Assembly (NCBI GenBank): GCA_023667285.1
Contig: JAMPAK010000001.1
Location: 802,301-866,300, forward strand
Length of the DNA stretch: 64,000 nt
Direction of reading: 5' to 3'
Source of the DNA: Muribaculaceae bacterium
GTDB taxonomy: Bacteria > Bacteroidota > Bacteroidia > Bacteroidales > Muribaculaceae
The position numbers were made by a program, and so were the translations under genes. The notes below the pieces were generated by a model. The model was not told the origin of the DNA, did not search any database, and was given only the letters and a program-made list of their open reading frames with translations. Every line of letters starts with the position of its first letter. Within the stretch, counting starts at the first letter, position 1. Below, piece after piece: positions 16,730 to 24,798 of the stretch.

Positions 16730-17917
16730 ATGGCAAAGAAAGAAACAACCAAGGCACCCGTCGGGACGACTGACCCGGCGAAGGCCAAACTCAACGCCCT
16801 GGCCCAGGCCATGGGGAATATTGAGAAGAACTTCGGGCGCGGAGCCATAATGAAACTCGGCGACGAAAAGATCGAGGATGTGGATGTGATTCCCTCAGGC
16901 TCCATCGGTCTAGACTATGCCCTGGGTGTGGGTGGCTACCCGCGCGGCCGAATCATCGAAATCTATGGCCCGGAGTCGTCAGGAAAGACAACCCTCGCCA
17001 TCCATGCCATAGCCGAGGCTCAGAAGGCCGGCGGCATTGCCGCTATCATCGACGCCGAGCATGCCTTCGACCGCTTCTATGCAGAGCAGCTCGGGGTGGA
17101 CGTCAACAACCTCCTCATGGCCCAGCCTGACAACGGTGAGCAGGCCCTGGAGATTGCCGAGGCTCTCATCAGGTCGAGCGCCATCGACATCCTCGTGGTC
17201 GACTCAGTGGCCGCTCTGACACCAAAGAGCGAGATTGACGGCGACATGGGTGACAAGAATGTGGGTGTGCAGGCACGCCTCATGAGCCAGGCCATGCGCA
17301 AGCTCACCGGCACTATAGCCCGCACCAACACCTGCTGCATCTTCATCAATCAGCTTCGCGAGAAGATAGGTGTGATGTTCGGCCCCTCGGAGACAACAAC
17401 CGGCGGCAATGCTCTGAAGTTCTATGCATCCGTCCGCATAGACATCCGCCCCTCCACAGCCATCAAGGATGGCGACGAGGTGCTTGGCAAACTAACCAAG
17501 GTTAAGGTTGTCAAGAACAAGGTGGCGCCACCCTTCAAGCGCGCTGAGTTTGACATTATGTTTGGCGAGGGCATCTCGCGCAGCGGTGAGATCATCGACC
17601 TGGGGGTCAACCTCGGCATCATCAAGAAGTCTGGCTCGTGGTTCTCTTATAATGACTCCAAGATAGCCCAGGGACGCGACGCCGCCAAACGTGTCATGCA
17701 GGACAATCCCGAACTGGCCGATGAAATCGCGGCCAAGATCATGGAGGCTCTCCGTGCAGGCTCGGCCACAGGAAAGAAGAGCGCAGCTCCAGCCGTCAAG
17801 CCTGCCCCCAAGGACAAGGCTGACAACATCGACGCTGACATCGCCGCCATCCCTGACGACCTCGACGACGGGACACTCCCCCTCCCTGACGATTTCTCCA
17901 TCGAGGAAGATATCTAA
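16730..17917 (+). CDS. recA: RecA recombinase
   Basis: RecA forms filaments on single-stranded DNA, catalyses strand exchange and triggers SOS autoproteolysis. It has 395 residues. The Walker A motif GPESSGKTT lies near residues 79-87, Walker B is [10 protein letters not shown], and the loop 2 region is near [18 protein letters not shown]. The final 50 or so residues form a longer Ala/Pro/Lys linker and an acidic end ([20 protein letters not shown]). The acidic tail is usual for RecA, where it moderates DNA binding. The gene stands alone between its leader and a strong inverted repeat. Confidence 0.98.
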   Translation: MAKKETTKAPVGTTDPAKAKLNALAQAMGNIEKNFGRGAIMKLGDEKIEDVDVIPSGSIGLDYALGVGGYPRGRIIEIYGPESSGKTTLAIHAIAEAQKAGGIAAIIDAEHAFDRFYAEQLGVDVNNLLMAQPDNGEQALEIAEALIRSSAIDILVVDSVAALTPKSEIDGDMGDKNVGVQARLMSQAMRKLTGTIARTNTCCIFINQLREKIGVMFGPSETTTGGNALKFYASVRIDIRPSTAIKDGDEVLGKLTKVKVVKNKVAPPFKRAEFDIMFGEGISRSGEIIDLGVNLGIIKKSGSWFSYNDSKIAQGRDAAKRVMQDNPELADEIAAKIMEALRAGSATGKKSAAPAVKPAPKDKADNIDADIAAIPDDLDDGTLPLPDDFSIEEDI

Positions 17918-17934
17918 GGAACTATACTCTGAAA

Positions 17935-17967
17935 CAACAGGCTCCCCGCGACACGGAGAGCCTGTTG
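17935..17967. terminator. Bidirectional terminator between recA and the sorting-tail gene
   Basis: CAACAGGCTC (17935-17944) pairs perfectly with GAGCCTGTTG (17958-17967). The genes converge here. The following T-run is weak. Confidence 0.75.
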
Positions 17968-17992
17968 CTCTATATATGAGTTTGAGAATGGA

Positions 17993-18691
17993 TTATCTCA
18001 CATGGATCTTTCCGGTGGTGCGTGCTCCGGCAGAAGTGGTGACAGTGTAGATATATATACCGGGGCGGAGCGAATGGGTGTTGACCGTCCCACGTCCCTC
18101 AGCCTTCACGGCGAGCACCTGTGTTCCTGTGATGGAGTAAAGGCTGATATTGGCCGGGGCATTGAGGTTATACTCTATTCCGGCGGGCGAGGCCCACACT
18201 TCCTTATCCTTGGCAATCTCACGGATGCCTGAGGAATTGGGTCCCATAACGAGAGTGAACGAGGCTGTGGTGCCATAGGAGGTGTCCTCTGCGTCAAACT
18301 TCACAGTGATGGTGGGTACATCTCCCTGCATCTCGGGATTCTCGAAGTGGAACTCGAGGTCGAGTTTCTCGCGGGTGTTAATGGTGACATTGTTCTTTGT
18401 CACAGAGGTCCCGGCCTCACATTTGCTCCCGGCACACATCTGTATCACCTGACCTGAGGTGCAGGCGGCTGTCACCTTGACGGTCTTGGTCACGAGGTCG
18501 GACCAGAGATAGAGGGGTGGGGCAATCTTTACTGATTTCCATCCGTCGCCCAGATCCTTGACCTCAGTGTCCGTGTAGGCTACTGTCGAACCGTTGGCTA
18601 TCGGGGAGTCACCCATATAGAATGTCAGCTCGCGCGCCGACATGGTGCCGACAGCGAGCATGGCAAGCAGGAAAGCGTAGATTTTCTTCAT
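17993..18691 (-). CDS. Small secreted protein with T9SS-like C-terminal domain
   Basis: The protein has 232 residues from the second of two close ATGs; this start gives a clean signal peptide, MKKIYAFLLAMLAVGTMSA. The middle is beta-rich with a pair of cysteines and no known catalytic motif. The last 75 or so residues look like a type IX secretion type A sorting domain: an ISLYSITGTQVL segment, then LRPGIYIYTVTTSAG and a final basic KIHVR. It ends an operon with TlpA-, DUF6029- and Omp28-like genes, starting 17 bases after the Omp28-like gene, so it is probably a surface or secreted partner of those envelope proteins. Function unknown. Confidence 0.7.
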   Translation of the reverse strand: MKKIYAFLLAMLAVGTMSARELTFYMGDSPIANGSTVAYTDTEVKDLGDGWKSVKIAPPLYLWSDLVTKTVKVTAACTSGQVIQMCAGSKCEAGTSVTKNNVTINTREKLDLEFHFENPEMQGDVPTITVKFDAEDTSYGTTASFTLVMGPNSSGIREIAKDKEVWASPAGIEYNLNAPANISLYSITGTQVLAVKAEGRGTVNTHSLRPGIYIYTVTTSAGARTTGKIHVR

Positions 18692-18708
18692 AAGCATATC
18701 TTTTTTTA

Positions 18709-19494
18709 TTATTTTACATTTGTTCTGGCGGCCTGGACCACACCTGAGGCAGTCTCGAGGAAAGCCACGATGGAGAGGTTGGCGGTGTTCCAGGTCTCAC
18801 GCTCGTTTGTGCGCACCTCCTGAGCGAAGGTCAGTGTCTCGTGGATATGGGCGGAGAGTTTCACCCCCTGTCCCTCTATACCGTTAACAGCACAGCGGTA
18901 GACATTGTTGTGGACATAATCAGGAATTTCGGCTCCACGCTCGTTCAATTGCTTTGCCACAATGCTGCTCTCCAGCACCCAGACGTGGAGCGTGGCCTCG
19001 AGGTCGGCCTCGGGCTTGATGGTGGCGGTAATGCTGATGGAGCCGTCGGCGCATGTGGCATCGAGGTCTATGTCCACATTGGTGGGGAGGGCCAGCTGCT
19101 CACGCACGGCTGTGGCCCAGGCGTCCCTCTCGAGAGCGGGACCCACACGGTTTATCACGCCCATGGGAAATCCGGTGATGCCCCAGCGGTCACAGAGGGT
19201 GTTGCCCTCGGGCTGCATCAGCCCTACGACCCGCTGGCGGTTCTCTACGGCAATCCCGAAGTATCCGGCATGGATGCTGACAGGGATAAGATTGTCGGGA
19301 TATTGCTGCTCAAGGAGCTCGAGGGTCTCATGGGCAGCAGGACAGTTCACACAGTTCTGCCCGGTGAAGTCTTCGATGATGATGGCTCTTGCAGGGGTCA
19401 CACCTTCGACTGCCACAAATCGCTCATCGGAGTCGATATCGTTGCATGCACTCAGGGTTATGACGGCAAGGAGAGAGAAGAGGAGGTATTTCAT
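18709..19494 (-). CDS. Omp28-related thioredoxin-fold lipoprotein
   Basis: The 261-residue lipoprotein has the lipobox LSAC with lipidated Cys17. A thioredoxin-like region begins at about 35 with FTGQNCVNC, a CVNC pair at Cys48 and Cys51 in the position of the redox CxxC. A cis-proline-like GITGFPMG stretch follows near 125. This is the Omp28-related family of Bacteroidales, usually encoded beside a DUF6029 barrel and a TlpA-like protein, as here. A role in redox or folding of exported proteins is plausible but unproven. It sits 40 bases after the DUF6029 gene. Confidence 0.82.
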   Translation of the reverse strand: MKYLLFSLLAVITLSACNDIDSDERFVAVEGVTPARAIIIEDFTGQNCVNCPAAHETLELLEQQYPDNLIPVSIHAGYFGIAVENRQRVVGLMQPEGNTLCDRWGITGFPMGVINRVGPALERDAWATAVREQLALPTNVDIDLDATCADGSISITATIKPEADLEATLHVWVLESSIVAKQLNERGAEIPDYVHNNVYRCAVNGIEGQGVKLSAHIHETLTFAQEVRTNERETWNTANLSIVAFLETASGVVQAARTNVK

Positions 19495-19534
19495 CTGTCT
19501 GTTGTGATTTCTGATTGGAGAGAGATTGGTGTAT

Positions 19535-21229
19535 TTAGAAGTTGTAACTGTATGCTATCTGGAAGCCTTTGGTGGCCTGGACGTAGCGGCAGACACCGCC
19601 TGAGCAGTTGAATCCGGCGCGTGTGCGTCCATATGAGACCTGCAGACGGTTAGCACGATAGTTTCCGGCCAGACCAGCCATGTAGTAGTGTGTGCCGGTC
19701 TCACCGCAGTTCCATGTATCAGACACGCTGACCATGAGATAAGGTGCCACAGAGAGTTCCAGAAGCCCGTAGGCCCAGTCCTTCTGATCCTGGTGTGTGT
19801 GGAGATACTGAAGCTCATTGCGGAGAGTGAATCGGTTGTCAATCTTCCATTTCGTGTCGAGCACGAATATGTTTGACCTCACCTTGCCCCCCTTTCCCTC
19901 AATGATGGTGCGGTTGCTCATCTGGTTCATGTATAGGAATGTGAATGTGAGCGGACGGGAGACACGCTTGTCTATCGTGACATTGAAGTCGTGATAGAAA
20001 TTCTCTCCCATCCCGAACACAGAAGGATGGAAACCGTCAGTGCCGCTTATGGAGTTGACCGAGCCGAGATACTTGCCCGTATGGTCGAGGCCACGGATAT
20101 AACTGCCGTTGAGTTTCACCTTGGTGCCATACTTTCCGCCCAGAAGGGTGTGGCGCTTGAAAGTGTAGGCCACAGAGCCCTGGAAAGCCCACTCGCCCGG
20201 GGCCGCCTGGGTGGCATAGGGGTAGAGAGCCGGGAGGGTATAGGTGTGCTGATAGGAGAAGGCCGGCATATTGTTGAGGAAGGCTGAGGAGCCTGACATC
20301 ATGCGCTGCGAGCGATAGGCCATGTTCTCCGAGCGCTTGGCCTGGAGCAGGACGCTCAGCCCCTTGCGCGAGTATGTGGCCGAGAGCATGGCTGCAGTTC
20401 CCTTGCCATAGGTATAGTCATTGTCAAACGAAGGGTCCTGTCCCTTCCATGCAAACTCTCCAAGTACAGAGAAGTCACCCTTCTGCACCTGGGTTCTGAG
20501 GTCCCATGCGCTCACCGAGCGCGGGACATTCAGGCGGAAGTCCGTGCCGGGCTTCATGATGGTCTGCATATCCTCATGCTTCAACACATAGCTGGCACCC
20601 ACCATCCAGCCAATTCCATTGGAGCGGAGGGCCGATGAGAGCTCATCAATGTTTATCTCTGCATCGGCGCCATATACGCGCGATGACTTTTTCCAGTCCC
20701 AGTAGCGCCGCTGCACACCTCCGAGAGCCGTGATCCTCACGCCGCTGACGGGGGAATATTTGAGTCGTCCGCCACGGATGGAATTATCTATGCCTAGAGA
20801 ACGTTCCTGATAGGTCCGCAGGATGAATCCACTGCCAAACTGCTCATAGAAGTCCCCCGCAGTAAGCTCAAACCCCTTATAGCGTCCCTTGGCATAGATA
20901 TTAGGCACACCCCATCCCTTGAAGTCCGGCTCATAGCCGGGAAGGGGCCAGCGCATGAACTCGACTCTCACACCGGCGTCGACATAGCGGCTGATCATGT
21001 TGAGGTCAGCATAAGAGTTGAAAAGGATTGTGCGGTCATACTCTTTGCTGTTCATCTCCTCCGGACTCATTATATCGGCGTCCTTCTCAGGGAATAAGCC
21101 GTCAAACTGGACAGACCCATGGAAGGCCACACCATTATCGCCCCCGACCGTAAAGGCCGTAGCAGGCGCTGCCACAGACAGAGCGGCGGCCGCGAGGATA
21201 TGTGTGAAATTCATGCGGAGTTTCATCAT
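19535..21229 (-). CDS. DUF6029-type outer-membrane beta-barrel protein
   Basis: The 564-residue protein has an N-terminal signal peptide ending near PATAFT. After that it consists almost wholly of alternating amphipathic strands with aromatic ends, finishing in FQIAYSYNF. A terminal aromatic residue is the usual mark of an outer-membrane barrel. Stretches such as ELTAGDFYEQFGSGFILRTY and RSLGIDNSIRGGRLKY are characteristic of the Bacteroidales DUF6029 family. Its function is unknown. Its ATG overlaps the stop codon of the TlpA-like gene (ATGA), so the two are translationally coupled. The Omp28-like lipoprotein follows. Confidence 0.8.
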   Translation of the reverse strand: MMKLRMNFTHILAAAALSVAAPATAFTVGGDNGVAFHGSVQFDGLFPEKDADIMSPEEMNSKEYDRTILFNSYADLNMISRYVDAGVRVEFMRWPLPGYEPDFKGWGVPNIYAKGRYKGFELTAGDFYEQFGSGFILRTYQERSLGIDNSIRGGRLKYSPVSGVRITALGGVQRRYWDWKKSSRVYGADAEINIDELSSALRSNGIGWMVGASYVLKHEDMQTIMKPGTDFRLNVPRSVSAWDLRTQVQKGDFSVLGEFAWKGQDPSFDNDYTYGKGTAAMLSATYSRKGLSVLLQAKRSENMAYRSQRMMSGSSAFLNNMPAFSYQHTYTLPALYPYATQAAPGEWAFQGSVAYTFKRHTLLGGKYGTKVKLNGSYIRGLDHTGKYLGSVNSISGTDGFHPSVFGMGENFYHDFNVTIDKRVSRPLTFTFLYMNQMSNRTIIEGKGGKVRSNIFVLDTKWKIDNRFTLRNELQYLHTHQDQKDWAYGLLELSVAPYLMVSVSDTWNCGETGTHYYMAGLAGNYRANRLQVSYGRTRAGFNCSGGVCRYVQATKGFQIAYSYNF

Positions 21230-21726
21230 TCAGCGGAGATGAGTGAGCGTATTTTCTTGATCACTTCAGTCTCTGAGCCGTCCGTATATCCGGAGTGGGA
21301 ATAGACTATCTCCCCCTTGCCATCTATGATGAGCATATGAGGGATGAGCTGTATGCCCAGAGCATTCTTGAACTCAGAGTTGGGGTCGAGCAACACCTCA
21401 TAGTCCCACCCTTCTGCGTCAACAAGAGGTTTCACCTTCGAGACATTCTGTGCCTCATCGATGGAGACGATATACATTTTCATACCTGTCTCATCCTGCC
21501 AGTCGGGATAGACCTCGGCAATTGCCGCGAGCTCACGCTTGCAGGGCTTGCACCATGTGGCGAAGAAACTGATGGCAAACGGCTTCCCGTCGTTCGATAA
21601 TGTGGCTGTGTCTACAGTCTTGCCGCTGAGGTCCTTGACCTGGACTGATGGAAGTTGTGCCGATGACTCCAGGGCGGCTGTGAGACATAGTGTCAGTGAG
21701 AATATAAGGCTAAAAACTGCTCGCAT
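21226..21726 (-). CDS. TlpA-family periplasmic thioredoxin
   Basis: The 166-residue exported protein has a signal peptide (about 1-23) and a thioredoxin fold. The redox motif WCKPC is at 58-62 (Cys59, Cys62), and the usual cis-proline is in QLIPHMLIID. Proteins of this family reduce or isomerise disulfides in the periplasm or serve a dedicated partner. Here the likely partners are the barrel and CVNC lipoprotein encoded in the same operon. It is the first gene, with a clear promoter upstream. Confidence 0.9.
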   Translation of the reverse strand: MRAVFSLIFSLTLCLTAALESSAQLPSVQVKDLSGKTVDTATLSNDGKPFAISFFATWCKPCKRELAAIAEVYPDWQDETGMKMYIVSIDEAQNVSKVKPLVDAEGWDYEVLLDPNSEFKNALGIQLIPHMLIIDGKGEIVYSHSGYTDGSETEVIKKIRSLISAE

Positions 21727-21750
21727 ATCAAAATTTACTTTTTAAGTATG

Positions 21751-21781
21751 CAAAAGTAACTAAAACTCATGGATTGTGCAA
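21751..21781 (-). promoter_or_regulatory. Promoter of the TlpA-DUF6029-Omp28 operon
   Basis: On the minus strand TTG (21779-21781) is followed after 20 bases by TACTTTTG (21751-21758). Confidence 0.65.
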
Positions 21782-21913
21782 GTTCCACATTAAGATTTTA
21801 ACCGACACATGTTCTCATAGACAAACCTGGAGGCTTAGATAAACTTATTCTTAACTGTTTTAGGTCATATTTTTACAATTCAATTACAAATTTCGGACAT
21901 TTTGGAGACAAAT

Positions 21914-21944
21914 TTTGCAGGAATCTTGTTTTTTATTATTTTTG
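21914..21944 (+). promoter_or_regulatory. Promoter of the orphan response regulator
   Basis: TTTG (21914-21917) is followed after 19 bases by TATTTTTG (21937-21944). The GTG start is 26 bases downstream. Confidence 0.7.
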
Positions 21945-21969
21945 CAACGTTACAAGACCATAGAACACA

Positions 21970-22677
21970 GTGACTACTGCAAATCCATCACAGAAAATCC
22001 TTATTGTCTCCGGAGACAATACCATCAACGCCATGCTTTTCGACAATCTACGTGCCGAAGGATATGACGTCAAGGTCGTCTCCGCTGCTGAGGAGGCACT
22101 CATGCTCCAGGTCGACTCTTACCAGCTGGTCATCTCTGAGGTTGAACTTCCGGGTGAGATTGACGGATATGAGCTATTGGAGCGCCTCAAGGAGGACCGA
22201 CTCACCGCAGGGGTCCCGCTGATGTTCTGCTCATGCCGCGACAGTGAGAACGATGTGATAAAAGGCCTCAACCTGGGTGCCGACGACTATATCATACGTC
22301 CTTTCTCCCTCAGGGAGATGATGGCGAGAGTGCGTTCAGTGCTTCGCCGCCACCGCAACATGGGACCCGCCTCTAACAGCCGCATCATAGAGTATCGAAC
22401 ACTTATACTTAACATCGACTCGCGCGGACTTATCATCGACGGAGAGGCCGTCTCTCTCTCTCCCACCGAATTCTCCATTCTAACCCTGCTGCTCAGGTCG
22501 CGCAACAAACTCTTCAAGCGCGAGGAAATATTCTCACATGCATGGCCAGGCGAGCAGCTTGAGAATCCCAGACTTGTCGATGTCAACATCTCCCGCCTGC
22601 GCAAGAAACTTTCTGGCTATGCCAAGAATCTTGTCAACAAATCAGGACTGGGCTACGGGTTTGTCGACAAGGTCTGA
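21970..22677 (+). CDS. Orphan OmpR-family response regulator with degenerate receiver
   Basis: This DNA-binding protein has 235 residues and probably starts at GTG. The C-terminal winged helix (about 135-233) looks intact: LSPTEFSILTLLLRSRNKLF, then DVNISRLRKKL and the wing GLGYGF. The N-terminal receiver (about 8-122) keeps the fold (LGADDYIIRPFSLREM) but has lost phosphorylation residues. The acidic pair that binds magnesium reads Ser14-Gly15. The phospho-acceptor Asp is Glu57 (LVISEVELPG). The conserved Lys is Arg110. It may therefore act without phosphorylation, or in a permanently active form. No histidine kinase is adjacent. It resembles RprY-type regulators in overall design only. Confidence 0.88.
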   Translation: MTTANPSQKILIVSGDNTINAMLFDNLRAEGYDVKVVSAAEEALMLQVDSYQLVISEVELPGEIDGYELLERLKEDRLTAGVPLMFCSCRDSENDVIKGLNLGADDYIIRPFSLREMMARVRSVLRRHRNMGPASNSRIIEYRTLILNIDSRGLIIDGEAVSLSPTEFSILTLLLRSRNKLFKREEIFSHAWPGEQLENPRLVDVNISRLRKKLSGYAKNLVNKSGLGYGFVDKV

Positions 22678-22698
22678 ACTTCCCCACACTTTCTACAG

Positions 22699-23298
22699 GT
22701 GAAGAAACCGCCAGTCATCCTCCCTTCATGCCTCACTCCATTCGTGCTTGAGGCCGGGTGTGACGAAGCCGGACGCGGATGTCTGGCCGGACCGGTGTGC
22801 GCCGCCGCCGTCATCCTCCCAGACGGTTTCGAGCATCCGCTCCTCAACGACTCAAAGAAACTCACGGAGACCCGGCGCGATGAATTGCGCCCCATCATCG
22901 AGAGTGAGGCCGTGGCATGGGCAGTGGGATGGGCCTCACCTCTGGAGATAGACACAATCAATATCCTTAACGCCTCAATTCTTGCCATGCACCGCGCGCT
23001 CAACCTCCTCAAAGTCCGTCCCGGCGAAATTGTAGTCGACGGAAACCGCTTCAAGCCATATGGCGACACTCCTTATAAAACCATTGTCAAGGGCGACGCC
23101 ACGCTCGGCAATATAGCAGCCGCCTCTATTCTCGCCAAGACACACCGCGATGAACTCATGCGCCGTCTCGCAGCGGAGTGTCCAGGCTACGACTGGGAGA
23201 TAAACAAAGGCTACCCCACCGTGGCCCACCGCGAGGCTATAGCCCGCCTGGGCCTCACATCCCATCACCGCAAGACATTCAAGTGGCACATCGACTGA
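22699..23298 (+). CDS. rnhB: Ribonuclease HII
   Basis: RNase HII cleaves RNA in RNA-DNA hybrids and removes single ribonucleotides misincorporated in DNA. It has 199 residues. The catalytic GCDEAGRG motif carries Asp22 and Glu23, and further acidic residues are in VVDGNRF and KGDA. The C-terminal SHHRKTFKW completes the family signature. The start is GTG, 22 bases after the response-regulator stop, with AGG close by. It probably shares a transcript with the regulator and ends at a hairpin terminator. Confidence 0.96.
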   Translation: MKKPPVILPSCLTPFVLEAGCDEAGRGCLAGPVCAAAVILPDGFEHPLLNDSKKLTETRRDELRPIIESEAVAWAVGWASPLEIDTINILNASILAMHRALNLLKVRPGEIVVDGNRFKPYGDTPYKTIVKGDATLGNIAAASILAKTHRDELMRRLAAECPGYDWEINKGYPTVAHREAIARLGLTSHHRKTFKWHID

Positions 23299-23324
23299 AG
23301 CCAACTATCTGTTCTCACATCAAC

Positions 23325-23361
23325 ACCCATCCCCGCTACGCAGCCGAGATGGGTATTTTTT
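23325..23361 (+). terminator. Terminator after rnhB
   Basis: ACCCATC (23325-23331) pairs with GATGGGT (23348-23354), followed by ATTTTTT. Confidence 0.75.
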
Positions 23362-23394
23362 CTCTGCCATCTGCATAGTCTGCTATTGCTTGAT

Positions 23395-23808
23395 TCAACA
23401 AGTGTTGATAAGTGTGTTGATAAGTGTTGATAACAATTCAATAGATTTTAATAAACAGCTCTTGACATGTATTGGTTCATGCTCGTATAGACAAGATGGT
23501 GAGTAACCCAAAATAGTTATTGTTTATCTTTCAGAGGGTTTTCCATAGGGTTATCTACAGAAACCGGTTGTTTCATTCACAAAAAGTTCTTAACTTTGCA
23601 CATTATTAACAGGATGTTAATAACTACACTAAGATACTGAGTGACAGATGCAAGAGATGTTCATAAACCATTGAATAATGTTAACCATACATCAATAACC
23701 CTTATATGCAAGCATTTCAGGTGAAAGTTATTGCACATTTCTACAGACATTACTCTTTTTCTTAAATAAATCTTTTTCAAAAAAATTTTTTTCAAATATA
23801 AATAATCA
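23395..23808. other. AT-rich non-coding region with clustered DnaA-box-like 9-mers
   Basis: In about 270 bases there are seven 9-mers of the form TTATnnACA on either strand. TTATCAACA occurs three times on the minus strand (23403-23411, 23415-23423, 23425-23433). TTATCTACA is at 23551-23559. TTATTAACA is at 23603-23611 and again inverted at 23615-23623. TTATGAACA is on the minus strand at 23658-23666. A very AT-rich stretch (23755-23805) follows. E. coli DnaA boxes follow TTATnCACA, so each site has one or two mismatches to that. A replication origin is possible; the alternative is a complex nadA control region. There is no coding potential. Confidence 0.5.
23568..23598 (+). promoter_or_regulatory. 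Candidate nadA promoter
   Basis: TTG (23568-23570) is followed after 20 bases by TAACTTTG (23591-23598). Transcription would begin close to 23605, inside the perfect inverted repeat at 23603-23623. That leaves a leader of about 200 bases before nadA. Confidence 0.55.
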
Positions 23809-24774
23809 ATGAAAGCAGACAAAGGGTATGTGGAGGCCGAGGTGGCTCCGGGCATTGATTTTGCAGCCGAGATAGCGAGGCTGAAAAAAGAGAAGAATGC
23901 CGTCATCCTGGCTCACTACTATACGCTGCCTGAGATTCAGGAAGCGGCTGACTTCATAGGTGACTCACTCGCCTTGGCACGGATTGCCGAGCGGCTCGAC
24001 AACGACATCATCGTGATGTGTGGAGTCCACTTCATGGGAGAGACAGTCAAGATTCTCTGTCCTGACAAGAAGGTTCTGGTGCCCGACCTTAACGCCGGAT
24101 GCTCCCTTGCCGACAGCTGTCCCGCTCCTGACCTCGAGAAGTTCATAGCAGAACATCCCGGACACACCGTCATATCATATGTCAACACATCGGCTGCCGT
24201 CAAGGCTCTCACCGACATTGTGGTCACCTCTGGAAATGCCATGCAGATTGTGGGATCGCTCCCGGAGGATGAGAAGATAATCTTCGGCCCTGACCGTAAT
24301 CTGGGCAACTACATCAACTCGCAGACAGGGAGAAACATGGTGTTGTGGGACGGTGCATGTCATGTCCATGAGCAGTTCTCCCTCGAGGGGATACTACGGC
24401 TGAAGAAGGAACATCCTGAGGCCAAGGTCCTTGTCCATCCCGAGTGTCCAGCACCCGTCAGACTGGTAGCCGACAAGGTTGGCTCCACCGCTGTCCTGCT
24501 GAAATGGGCCGAGGACTCACCTTATAATGAATTCATAGTGGCTACAGAGAGCGGTATCCTCCATGAGATGAAGCGCAGGTGTCCCGACAAGGTGTTCATC
24601 CCGGCTCCTCCGTCTGACTCCACTTGTGCTTGCAACGACTGCTCCTTCATGAAGCTCAACACAATGCGCAAACTCTATCTGACTCTCCTCCATGAACTCC
24701 CCGAAGTGGAGGTTGACCCGGCTATAATCGACCGTGCGCGCCGCCCCATCGAGCGTATGCTTCAGATGAGTTGA
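23809..24774 (+). CDS. nadA: Quinolinate synthase
   Basis: NadA condenses iminoaspartate with dihydroxyacetone phosphate to quinolinate, the first ring compound of NAD synthesis. It is an oxygen-sensitive enzyme with one [4Fe-4S] cluster. It has 321 residues, the short form. Cluster cysteines are expected in AGCSLADSC (Cys98), HPECPAP and the C-terminal ACNDCSFM. VILAHYYTLPEIQEAADFIG near 32-51 is the N-terminal signature. nadB and nadC are not in the window. leuS starts 24 bases later, so the two may be cotranscribed. Confidence 0.96.
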   Translation: MKADKGYVEAEVAPGIDFAAEIARLKKEKNAVILAHYYTLPEIQEAADFIGDSLALARIAERLDNDIIVMCGVHFMGETVKILCPDKKVLVPDLNAGCSLADSCPAPDLEKFIAEHPGHTVISYVNTSAAVKALTDIVVTSGNAMQIVGSLPEDEKIIFGPDRNLGNYINSQTGRNMVLWDGACHVHEQFSLEGILRLKKEHPEAKVLVHPECPAPVRLVADKVGSTAVLLKWAEDSPYNEFIVATESGILHEMKRRCPDKVFIPAPPSDSTCACNDCSFMKLNTMRKLYLTLLHELPEVEVDPAIIDRARRPIERMLQMS

Positions 24775-24798
24775 GATGAAAACACTTCACAGATAATT

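Noticed and set aside
23395-23440. Iteron-type plasmid origin from the tandem TGTTGATAA copies
   Set aside because: No replication initiator gene is near, and the flanking genes (rnhB, nadA, leuS, pyrH, frr) are core chromosomal genes.
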